The position numbers were made by a program, and so were the translations under genes. The notes under the pieces were generated by a model. That model saw nothing but the letters and a program-made list of their open reading frames with translations. It was not told where the DNA came from and ran no database searches. From positions 3,547,472 to 3,594,205 of the forward strand of contig NW_019091416.1 in assembly GCF_001949145.1 (NCBI RefSeq): a stretch of 46,734 nt of DNA, read 5' to 3'. The stretch is from Acanthaster planci. Its lineage: Eukaryota > Echinodermata > Asteroidea > Valvatida > Acanthasteridae. Each line of letters begins with the position of its first letter. Positions within the stretch are counted from its first letter, which is position 1. Shown piece by piece: positions 24,201 to 36,200 of this stretch.

Positions 24201-27200
24201 GAGGCGCCCTATTGTGAATTGCCCGTATTACCTGGGTGGACATTGGAAAATATGGGGTGGCACTTTATTGACTAACTTAACATTAGATACTGCATAAGTT
24301 TTAGTACCAAAAACTACTTCATCAGATGCAGTGGGTGGACATGTAAGCACATCACAGCAGATACTGTCCATGGAGGCTGATGGGCTAGTGTGGAGCCCTC
24401 GTGTGTCTGTCTGCCACCACCAGGCTCCCTGCGACATAATTTTCTTGGAGTGTTAAACAGGAAAGGCACAAATCTTGGACAAGTGACCACCAAGGGTCAA
24501 CATGTGTAAAGTCCAACTTTGTAGGGGACTTTCGTTTCGGCATCTTGTCATATTAAAAAGTCAGTATTTTGGGTCAAAAATAGTACCACCTCTTGGACAA
24601 GATAGTTGTAGAATAATGCCATCCGCAAGTTGTAAACCTTTCTGTGACATGCTGAGAAGTGTTGAAACATGTCCCACAGTTACAGCAAAATGCACATAAA
24701 GAGTTTGTGAAGTATCTTTTGTGAAGTGTCTTTGGTGTGAAATGACAAATGTCTATTATGAGTCCTGTAATGGCTGCGATTTCGTTGTTCACGCATATCT
24801 GCGTTTGCCGCACAATACGTAAATTTCAAACTCACCTTTTTTCGGGCGGTTACACAGACCCGTCTCCTTGGGTCCATGGAGGGGTACAGCAAGGTCCTGC
24901 AAAACAACTCGCAATCCAACGATCCCATCAGTGTGGAGATGTTAGAGTCTGCTACAGCAGTGTGCATGGAGGTGGTCGGTAAGATAGTGTCAAAGATAGT
25001 CATATCCAGTCATGGCTAGGAGGGGACAGTAGTGTCAAGACCTAAACACGGTTGGTTTGGAGATTGAAGTAAAGGCTCTCCACCATTTTTAAGATGACGG
25101 TGCTGTTTCGTATCATATATAGCCATCCTCATGCCTGCTAAATATGGGCGGCCAACATTTACAAAAATATCGCCCTTAGTTTGTTTCAGATTTGGCCCAT
25201 TACTTTTAAAGAGGGTAAAAATAAAGTTTCAGTGAATAATTGGAAGTAGTGTTTGATGTTTTGATCCGGGGATTTTTTATCACTCAGTGGTTTGTTTCAT
25301 ATTTGTGGAATTTTTTTACTCGATGGCCAGCCGTAGCCCCTTCAGCAGCAGCCAGTTGTTTTCAGTGATAGTACCTTCATGTGGAAGGGGCAGGCCGTAT
25401 ACGTCCATGTTCACATATTTCTGTTCTTCACTGTCTTATTAGATATATGTTTAACAAGAGTAGCCGTTTGCTGTTCTTGCGCCTTATTTCTGTGTTACGT
25501 TGGCAGAGACATTTGTCTGCCATAAATTATTGAGGAAATAGACACTGGCATTGTCCCTGAAAAATAAATTTACTTGGAGGATGGAGGGATCATGTACCCG
25601 ATATCGTTATTGTCATCTTGTGCTGTATTTGCATACAAAAATATGTGCATGGCATAGAGTACAGAACAGCAACTGCTAGACTGAGTTCAAATATTTTAGT
25701 TTCAGCTCGATCATAAGATAAGCAGAACAGTGTGTGTAAACGTGCTGTCAGCTGCAGTCTTGATATCCTTGGTTCCTGTGCCTTCGATGTGTTTTCATTG
25801 CTTCCATTTTGTCCCAGAGAACATTGTAGAAGCTACCCACACCGCACAGGTTGAGGAAGAACCCAATGGCCCTGTAAGTGAACTTGGAACTTGAAATTCT
25901 TCTCATTCGCACATATGCACAAGATGTAATTTTTACACCAGGGAGATGTTAATTTCCCTTCACTCCTAAATACTCTGGTATTCCATGAGAGGGCACCACC
26001 TATTCCTGTCAGTCAGAAGCTGTTTCTCTATATTTATCTTAGCTCTGAGATGTTATCAGATCTTGCTTAAAGGTAAGTCTTGTTTAAGTTTTCAATTTTA
26101 CAAACAAATTTCATCTTCAACAATGTTTGGCATTGCACCCACTGCTCACTGACTTCAACTGCCTAGCAAATCCTGAAAGCTCAGTGGTGGAGAGATGAAT
26201 GCACTAGTAAGCAGTTGGTTGTGGGGCTCAGTTCTTATGGGAGGAAGCTCATGCATTTTTCCACGTGCCTTTGGACAATGTTTGAGCATGCACGTGCCGA
26301 CGAAGAGCAAAAAACACTCAGTGTAACAAGTGCATACCAGTAGTTCTCGTTCATCTTGCTGGTTATTGTGAAAAGGTTTTTATGTGGAGCTCATAGGCAT
26401 ATTGGCTGAATGATCAGTGTTTGAAAAAGGACCAGTGGATTAATATGAGAAGTAAAAGCAAGGTAGTTAATTTGGGAGTAGGATGTATCTAAAAATGGAG
26501 AAAAATGTGTACGAGATAGGTCAGTGACTCATTTCTTAGAATGAAACAGATTTCAAATTGAATGTTTATAATGCTCATGAAAGTAACAGATTTAGAGAAA
26601 TAACTGTGTTGTAGGCTAATTTTAATGGTCTAATGGCATCAAGTCAATTTAACACCTGTACGATCCGGCCTCCTGGATGATTGAGATGGGGGCAAGGAGC
26701 GTGACCTCAGTGGTTCACACGCGCAAATATCACACAAATGGCAGGATAATTTTTGCACACCACGCCCATCTTGTTTGAAGTTCCTGATGCTTACAGGGTT
26801 CGTTGTCTGAGCCACATCAGCAACCTGTTATGCCATTGCCCTTCATGTTATTTTGACAGGGTGTCGTCAACATGCAGAGATCGGAAGAAGTGGTTGACCG
26901 GCTGGCTTCTGCCATATCGGCCAAGATGGTGTTGGGGCAGAACGACATTGAGGTGCAGTCGTCAAAGTCCACACTGATCCTGGCCAAGTCCCCTGTGCTG
27001 TGGATCAGCAACAGTTAGTACCATGACGGGAAATTTAGTCTTTGTCAAGGCGGTCGTCAACGGCTGTCCGTGAGATAAAAGGTGGTGCTGGCTAGCTAGA
27101 CAAGTATCCACAGCATCTGCATGTACATTTACAAAGGAATAATGTGCATGGACGGAGAGTTGTTACGTACAGGCACAGAAATTGTTTTTATCAGTGGCTC

Positions 27201-30200
27201 TTCCCTCCGCTTTGTGTCACTAGGGACACAGTCAAATTATGCCGCACCATGAAGAAGCCAGCAGCTTTGCACCTCTTGCCCTGCAACCATGTTTTATCAG
27301 TGCACTTCCAGATTTGAGAAAATGATGGATCTTTTTATGTTGAAGATTAAATTGTTCCCTTCTGCACTTTCAGAAAATTTCAGCGCAGGTGACGGGAATT
27401 ATGTAAACCTGCCACTGTATGAAGATCTCTTTCAAGACACCGACAACTATACAGCAGTTACTCAAAAAGTAAGTCAACCTGAGCAAATCTGTCTTTTGGC
27501 AGGTGTAAAACCGGGAGCAATTTTGGAATCATCATGCAGTAAGCAAAAGTTGATTTAAAAAAGGCCCAGGCTCAATTTCAAGGTGCTGCTAAGCACCCAG
27601 TTTTTATGCTACAGTGGCTCTGTGTACTTCTTGCAGACTGTTAGCAGTAGGCAAAGCAAAAGGTAAACTTAAACTCTCATGAAATATTTGCTGAACTTTA
27701 AATTGTGACGTAGCAGTGGAAATCTCTGTGTTCACTCAGGAGTTACCACAACTATGCCAAGCACCGCCATGAAACATTTTGCAAAATTTTATACTACAGT
27801 AAGCATGGCTCCTCTGCTAAAGCAGGGCCATGAAATGGGGCCTGGGCATTGGACTTTTCTTGAATCCGTTAAATTTGAAGTGTTAAATCAACTTTTTTAA
27901 AGCCTTTATTTTTAGATGTCAACATTGTCAAAAGCACCGACATGAAATAGTTTTCTTGGCAGAAGTTATTATACGAACAAAAAACCTATCAGAACTTTGG
28001 ATGCATTTGTTACCTTGTTTTGACTGACATTGATGGAACTGTGTTTCGTGGCCTGTATTTAATGGATGTGTGTAACAATCTTTCCTTTCTGAGTTTATCA
28101 TGCGGGATCGCAGCACCAAGGTCTTAGCAACTAGCGGGCAACAAGTCAAGTCCATGGTGGTGTCCCTCACACTGATCAATGACACGGATCAGTCGCCCAT
28201 GCAAGTCGCGCACACCGCCAGCCCCATTGAGATCAGCATCGTTCGGAAGGAGGAGCACCTCATCGCTAACGGGTCGTCAATAAGTGCAGAGGTGTATGTC
28301 AACCGGACAGCACCAGTCGGTGGCAAGATGGTTGTCCATCAAATTGGTGAGAGGAGTATCACTAGTTTTTGAGTTGAGAAAGATCAGAAGGGTTTGCGTA
28401 GTGAAATAAGCAGGATCAGTTTATGGGTGCACCATGTGAAACAGGTGTATTCTCTGCCAATTGTTTTCGACAGAATATGCTCTTCTTGCCTAGACGACAA
28501 GAGTAGTCCATCCAAAACATTAAGTCCCCTGGCTCTTTTCAGAAATTCACCCACTTAGAAAAGAGATTTGTCACACCTGCCCTCGTATAAAAGTTCAAGC
28601 ACTTTGTCCTAAACAAACAAAGAGATTTCAGTCATAGTGATGGTATTTAAGGGAAGATTATGCGAATTAGCTGTTAACTTTCATGCGTGCCCTGACTGCA
28701 TCATAATTATTTTGTAGAAATTCCACCTAACAATGCATTGTCACTGGAAGTGAAGTCACTGGGTACTGATGGCATGCAGAAAGGCTTGGCATATGACGTC
28801 ATCCTCTACATCTTCTTCAGGCAGGGAGGACACCCATCTCTCGGTAACTAGCCCAGACTGTACTAGAACTACTTGGCAGAGAGTGTGAATAAATTATGTC
28901 ATGGGACATGCAGGTAATCTTCAGTAGCTTTGCCAAGCAAAAAATCCCTTGGCTGTATGTACATAAAGCACAGGAAGATTTATGAACTTAACAACTTCAT
29001 GAGAGATTTATGTACATGGTAGCTCCTTGAAATTGGTAACAATGCTGCCTACTGTACCTCTGTTTCAAACAAGTAATTATTATTAATTATGTAGACTATT
29101 AATATACAGGGAATACTACTATGTATAGAATACTACTCTGTATGGAACACTACTGTGCACAGAATACTACTATGTATGGAATACTACTGTGCATAGAATA
29201 CTACTCTGCATGGAATACTATTGTGCATAGAATACTACTATGTATGGAATACTACTGTGCATAGAATATTACTATGTATAAAATAACAGGCCAATACCTG
29301 GCACTATATTCATTGTGACTGCATGGGGAAGTCTTGGTTGATTACATTAAACTTTGTTCTTTTATGTGGTAATAGCAGTTTAGCAAAGATTGACCGTTGA
29401 AACCAGGATGGCTCAATGAAAGCCATCGCCGTCGTACCTGTCTGTCTTTTGATTCTTCTTGTTCTTGATGACTCAAAAGTGTGTCTAATTTTCTCAAGGC
29501 TTTCTCACTTATGCCTGAAAAACTGTCGGTCTTAATTGTCATTGACCATTTTTAATCTTGGAAAAACCTCTGTCTGCATGCCGGCATTGGCACGAGACTG
29601 AACTGATCAGCTTCGTCACTCTGCCTAGATTAAGAGACCGGGGGAGTTAACATTTTTGATTTGGTGACATAAAAACCATGTGGGCATATAATACCCACAA
29701 CAATTGTATCAATGCAACCATAACCGTTAACAAACTCAGGCGTGGAGTTATAACTGCAATTTTACCTGCGTTCAACTTTATTATCATGTCATCCTTCATT
29801 AACATTTATCTGCAGTCAACATTTGTAAATTCCTGTTTTGTGTCATATTTTATTTATTAGCCGTACATGATTTGAACTGTACGTTACGACAGCATGTGAT
29901 TGTAGAAGAGGATTATACCCCAACCAATGCATCATGGGACCTTGGATTCAATGCCTTCCTGTCCAATGACTCCCTGACAAGATGTTTCTTTGCCAGTGCT
30001 ACACTGGATAAGTAAGAATTTCAAATTCAGAAAAGCAGCTTTTTGTTTCCTTTGTAATGATTTAATATGTGTAATGCCGACCTCACTCTCTGAATGAAGC
30101 TGCCTTCTCTCCAATATAAAGTATGAGGGTTAGCCAAGCATTTCTGAACTGTGGATAGAAAGATATCATTCGAAATATTTGGTATCAGGCCACTGTCTGA

Positions 30201-33200
30201 GTTATTACCAAACCAACTAGTGGCTCTGCTCTGTAATTTTACCACGATTCAATTTTTTTGTCCTTTTCAGCCTCAGAGATAACGCCTCATTCTCTCTGTA
30301 CTACGGCGTGAACCATGAAGTTTTGAGCCCATATTCGGCAGCAGAAACTGACCCCATGACGGGCTCAGGATTGGATTCCAGCCGCTTCCACCCCATGTAC
30401 TATGCTCTCACCTCCTCGCTGTATTCCTGCCTGGCCATTGGGGATAAGGAAAGTGAATGGTCCACTGATGGCTGTGTGGTAAACCAATACAGGCGATTCA
30501 CAACAGTGCACCACCAAGAGTTTGCAACACGTTGTCCAATTATAACGTGCGAAATTTGTCGACCCTTTCCAAACGCCCACTGGGTTGACAAATTTCACGC
30601 ATTGTGATTGGCCAACACGTTGCAAACTCTTGGTGGCGCACTATTGTGAAACGGCCACATTGTTATATGCCCCCCTTGAATCCTATGTTCAAGAATTTCA
30701 TACCTCATAACACAAGCTCAGCAGTTGTCCAACCCGCATCGCCCAACCCAACAAAACAAGTTGTGTTAAAGTTGCCAGCGCTGCTTAATCATTGGCTTCA
30801 AAGGGAGTCTTGCACAGTAGATATCAATGGGAACTATCAGCCTTCATGGTTCACAAAGTAACCATTAATTGCCATCACAATGTCATCACATATCTACAGC
30901 ATACTGGGTGGTAAATCAAAGCAAAAAGCTTGATGTACTTCTAAAGCGAACTGAAAATGTGTAATTCAAAAAATGAGATTAGGTCTCATTTGCTGGATCC
31001 AGTCACAAATACTTATTAACGTTTATCATGATGTTGCCATGTTTGTCTTTTTCCCTGTAGACCCACTGGCAATAGCAGTACAAGTTCACATTGATAAAAG
31101 GGTACAGACCATTTTTCCTTCCAGCCTTAGTTTGGTTACATTGGTTTAAACTGTGAAAAAGCAAGGCTGCCCCATGATTGTGCATCCAACAACACTCCCC
31201 CTCCCACAGGTTGGCGAGAACAGCACCGACATGCTGACCCAGTGCTTCTGCGACCACCTGACCATGTTCGGAGGGGGCTTCCGCATCCCCATCAACCACA
31301 TCGACCTGTCGGACTCCGCCTTCCTCAAGCTGGACGAAAACCCCGTGGTCTTCATCTTCATGATCTGCTGCCTCTCGCTCTACCTGTTGGTCATAATCTG
31401 GGCACGGAAGGCCGACAAGAGAGACATAGTCAAGGTCGCTGATGCTGCAATCAGTTTACAATACCACTTAGACTATTTCTAAGGATGGATCTGCGTCGGG
31501 GAGATGTTAATTTACTTTTTGATTTTTTGCTCTTCCCGACGTGTATAAAAACACTGTATACTCAGAGTTCCCCGAAAGCTTGTGAAAAAACCCACAAGCG
31601 TACTCGGGTGGGACTCGAACCCACGACTGCACGTCTGCACTAGTGAGCAGGAAGTCGTGGGTTTGAGTCCCACCCGAGTACTTTATGTACGGGTGTGGAA
31701 AGAAATTTCTAATGATTTTAAAAGGCTGGTTCTCCCTTGAAGGTTTTAGGTCAAATTCAGGTAATGTGACAAACCACATTTAAGCAATTTTTTATGTGGT
31801 ACTTAGTAATAAAATGAAAGGGGGTACATTTGTATGGATGGTTTGATGTGCCACAGAGGATAGATGGAAAACTCCAAACCGTCTAGAAAAATTGTCTCAG
31901 TTTTTGTTTTAAAAATGGGTGATGTGTTACTATCTTCATCTTGCTGATTATTTCTGTGTTTTTTTAGTATTTTACTGGTGTTTTTTCCTGATATTTTATC
32001 TAGGCTGGTATTGCTCCTCTACCAGACAATGACCCCCATGATCGCTTCCTCTATGAAGTAACAGTCTACACAGGACTCAAACGAAATGCAGGTGGGAAGT
32101 TTGTTTCCTCACTTACATCACTTTTTAATTCCCAAGTTTTCTATATACCTTCGGATTTTTTGCAAAAACACGATTCCTCTCTTTTATTCAAATCAGAACT
32201 GTTTCTCAGGTCATATAATGCCTCTTTTTATACAACCTTGGCAATTTTTGTCATCGTAGGAATGTAAGTTTTCCTTTCACTGAAGAACTTCTGACTTCTA
32301 AATTCAAATTTTGGTAACAGTTTGTATAAAAAGGCAGGAAGAGTGAAAAGGTGAGAGGTGACCCTGGGCATTACATAAAAGCTTGCAAAAATGCAGCTAA
32401 ATTATCTAGGACATGAGAAATGCATTCACTTTTATCACAGAAGTGGACACGGGGAAACCATATCTGAGGAGGCAATTTCATAATCCACATGTCTTGGGTA
32501 TATACGATTTGAAGTGAACCTCAGTTTTGAATGTAGAATAGGAAAGCTTAGTGTAGATAACTACTAAAATTTGTGAAAACTCCCAAATATCAATTATTCA
32601 ACTCATTCACAAATCAAGTAGCAGATCTACCCCACTGTTGAATTTGTTTGTTAACTTTCTTTTCTTTTGTCCTCAACTTGCTACTTGGTCACTTTAAAGA
32701 CATTCAGAAATTGACACTAAAAGTATGTCCAGCTTGTGTTTTTGGTTTTACTCCAGTATGGGGTATGGGGTAAAAGCCAGGTGTTCCCTATTTTATGTAA
32801 ATGCTGGTTCCACTTTTGATAGCGACAGTCCGTATACCTACATTCATCTCTTTGCTTTGTTCTCAATTATTTTTAGCGTCGTACGTCTTTTTGTCACGAT
32901 ACGACTTGTTTCAAAACTCTGTTTTTGTATCTTTCAGGCACGACCGCCAATGTTACCCTCTTAATGAGCGGTGAGCTAGGCGACAGTGTCCCTCGCGTCC
33001 TGCATGACCCCAAGCGCAAGGTCTTCCAGGCAGGAGGGGTAGACTCCTTCCTGCTGGCCACTCCCGTCTCGCTGGGCAACCTGATGCATGTCCGCATTTG
33101 GCACGACAACAAGGGTAAGAGGCCAGCCTGGTACTTGGCCCGCATCATGATCAAAGACCTGTGCCTGGACCGGACATTCTACTTCATGGCCAACCGGTGG

Positions 33201-36200
33201 CTGGCAGTGGAGGAAGACGATGGCATGGTGGGTATTTCTTCCATTTTGGTGCATGTTTGATGTCCCTTAGTAAAGCATATTGGTGCTCTTTGATTTGCTC
33301 CTCTTCTAGCACCTTGCCAAATCAATCATTTCATCATCAACTGGCCTCAGGCATGGTATTATTTTCAGCCGAAAAGTAATTATTAAAAGAAGATTCCACA
33401 GTCACTTTTTAAGACTACATTGGACAAAACAAATAAACCGAGATTCGTTTTTACGAGATTTGTATGATATTTTGCAACACTCTGGTATGGATTTACGGAG
33501 TGATTTATTTAAACCAACATGGGTCATGTACTCTTCCACAGACTTTTGTTTAAAGAAAATGATTGAAAAGGAATTTGAAATTTGTTTAACTTGCCTCCCA
33601 CGGGTGTGAACATACACAGCCCGAACCTATTAACCTGCCTTCAGTGAAACTGTCACAACAAAAGTTGTAGGTTTTCTCATCCTCCAGTGCTAAATGGTGG
33701 AAAGTTCCACTTGAAGGAGGGTGCAAGAATGGAGTTACTGTTCAATTGTGCAACCCTTGTCAAGTTCAGTTTCAGGCTTGTCTTTGCTTGCTTGCATAAA
33801 TAAAGACAAGTTTATCCATGTTACAGATTTTACAGAAAGTTTGTTGCTAGCATCCATATATTCACCAACATGCCCCTGAGTGAAACAGGTGTGCTCACGG
33901 GAGAAATGTCTTTGCTCTCTTGAGCGTAGATTGAGCGGGTCATCCCCGTGGCCGGCCGCAGCGAGCTGACAAGCTTCGGTCACCTGTTCTTCTCCAAGAC
34001 CCGACGCAACCTGAGTGACGCTCACATCTGGTTCTCGGTCTTTGCCCGTCCAGTCAAGAGCAAGTTCACACGGGTCCAGCGCGCCACCTGTTGCCTGTCC
34101 CTGCTCTTCTGCACCATGATGGCCAACATCTTCTTTTACAACATCGACTTCCAGGAGGTTGCTGGCACTCAGGCAAGGAATAGGTTTTTTATGACTATTT
34201 CCAAACTTGCTCAGACATTGGTTTCACGGAAAGACATTGACTAATTGGAGTATATACTGCCACCGTGGTGACACCACATTCATGTGCATATATTTTTAAA
34301 AGGTCCATGCAGTAAACGTTATTTAGTCACACTTTCACCTCTTCAATTTATGAAAACTATGTGGCATCCTTTTTTGGTTGAGTATGTTATAAAAATCCAC
34401 TTTTTAAGCATTTAAATGTTCCATGCTTTTCTGAAAGCTGAAGGAACTGTTGCTGTTATGTAAAAATTCAAGCAGTTTTTAATACAGCATAAAATTGAGG
34501 TTTTCTGCCCAAAATGACATCGCACTTTTGTTTGTGAATTTAGGAATTTACATTGACATAACAAACAAAAAGCAAAACCAAAACCACATTTCCAAAATAG
34601 GTTAATTGAGAACCAGAGTTGCACCGTCAAGGGTTGTATTGAAAGAATTGCATGGAATAGACTCTGGAAACTTGAGACACACAAGCATTTTGACAAGTTG
34701 GTTGAATAAGCATTTGATACCAGCAAAGGAGCCAATGTGGTACGTCGCAGCAGTAATTGCTTCTCAGTTCAGTTGCTGGTTATAAGAACCAACCAAAAAC
34801 CTGAGTCACCCATGAAGCCCCTCCCCAATGATGATTTGACCAATCATAAACACATTGTTGCTAGGTAAAGTGAATTTAACAGATGTTATGTAATATGTAA
34901 TGATATCATGTTTCTCTCTGTCATCTTGAAGGTGGTGTACGTAATTGGACCTATCAGCTTCAGTTTTGGCCAGGTCGTCACAGGGGTCATCAGCAGTCTC
35001 ATGGTCTTGCCAATCAATCTCATGGTAGTGCAGCTTTTCCGGTATTCAAGGCCTGTCCCAGCATGCTCCTGTAACCAGAAGACCCGGGTAAAGGCAGAGA
35101 AATCCCGTAGAATGTCCACTGTTAGTGATGCATCCAGGGTTGTGAGCGACCTAGAAAAGGTATGAAAATTATTACCTGTCATTTAGTAAAAGCAGTGTTT
35201 CAAGCAAGACATGTACGAGGCCATATCATAGTGTGGTTTGCTATTTGGTGAAGTAATTGGACTTATCTTTAATCTGACAACTTGTGATTAAGTTTTGGAA
35301 AAATTTATTGACTTTAGGAATTTGTAAAGGTAATTGCCAGCACTATGGCATAGATTGAAGAGATATTATTACCCAATTCTACTATCTAACTGAACAAATG
35401 AAACTTTTTCTTTTCCAGCATCTTTTTGTTGAAATCAAGTTTTACTACATTTAAAAATATTGCATTGCATTGCCTTTTCCAGGAATCTACTGTCTATTCA
35501 GTGGATTAACTGAGTGGGATATGGGGAAGCTTCAGCCAGCTTAGAATTTGAAAAAAGGAGCTTTGTTTGTATTATAAAAGCAAAACCCAACCAAGTTGGA
35601 TCATATTTACACTTTGTAAGTAAAAGCTAAGAAATTCTGTTCTTAATCTTACTTGTAGGAACTTGCCCACATGGATGCCCAGGAGTCTGCTCGCAGTGTC
35701 CCCAGCATCTCCCTTTCACTGATGAACAGCCAGTCAAGTTTGCTGCATTCCCAGGCTTTAAATGCACACCTTGAGTATCCCACTTCTGCCACTAGTTCGC
35801 CCAGGGAGGATCAAGCCTTCAAGCCGGTCTTGGGCTTCAAGAAGACCCGACAGATCAAGAAAGGGCTTGAGCTGCCGTGGCAATTCTGCTGCCTGGCCTG
35901 GCTCCTGGTCTTGACCTCGGTGGCTGTGGCCTTCTGGCTGACCATCGAGGTGGCTGGTCAGTTCGGCCCAGACAAAGCTATGGAGTGGCTGACCTCAATG
36001 TGCTTTTCACTGATCCAGGATATATTCTTCATCCAGCCTTTCAAGGTTTAGCGTTAAATGCCCATAGTCAATTATTCCAATGATCAAGTCTACACAAAAT
36101 GTAAAACTTCTCAACCTGATTTCTTAATTCATATTTGGCATATCACATCGGCTCTGTTTCATCCTGCTTTCAACCTTTTTCCCCGCACAGGTGCTGCTCC

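Noticed and set aside
28111-28112. AG at 28111-28112 as the acceptor of exon 22
   Set aside because: It gives the wrong phase from exon 21; the AG at 28092-28093 keeps the frame and has a pyrimidine tract.
31600-31681. tRNA gene
   Set aside because: Only the B-box/T-arm-like part is present, in two inverted copies; there is no cloverleaf with acceptor or anticodon arms.
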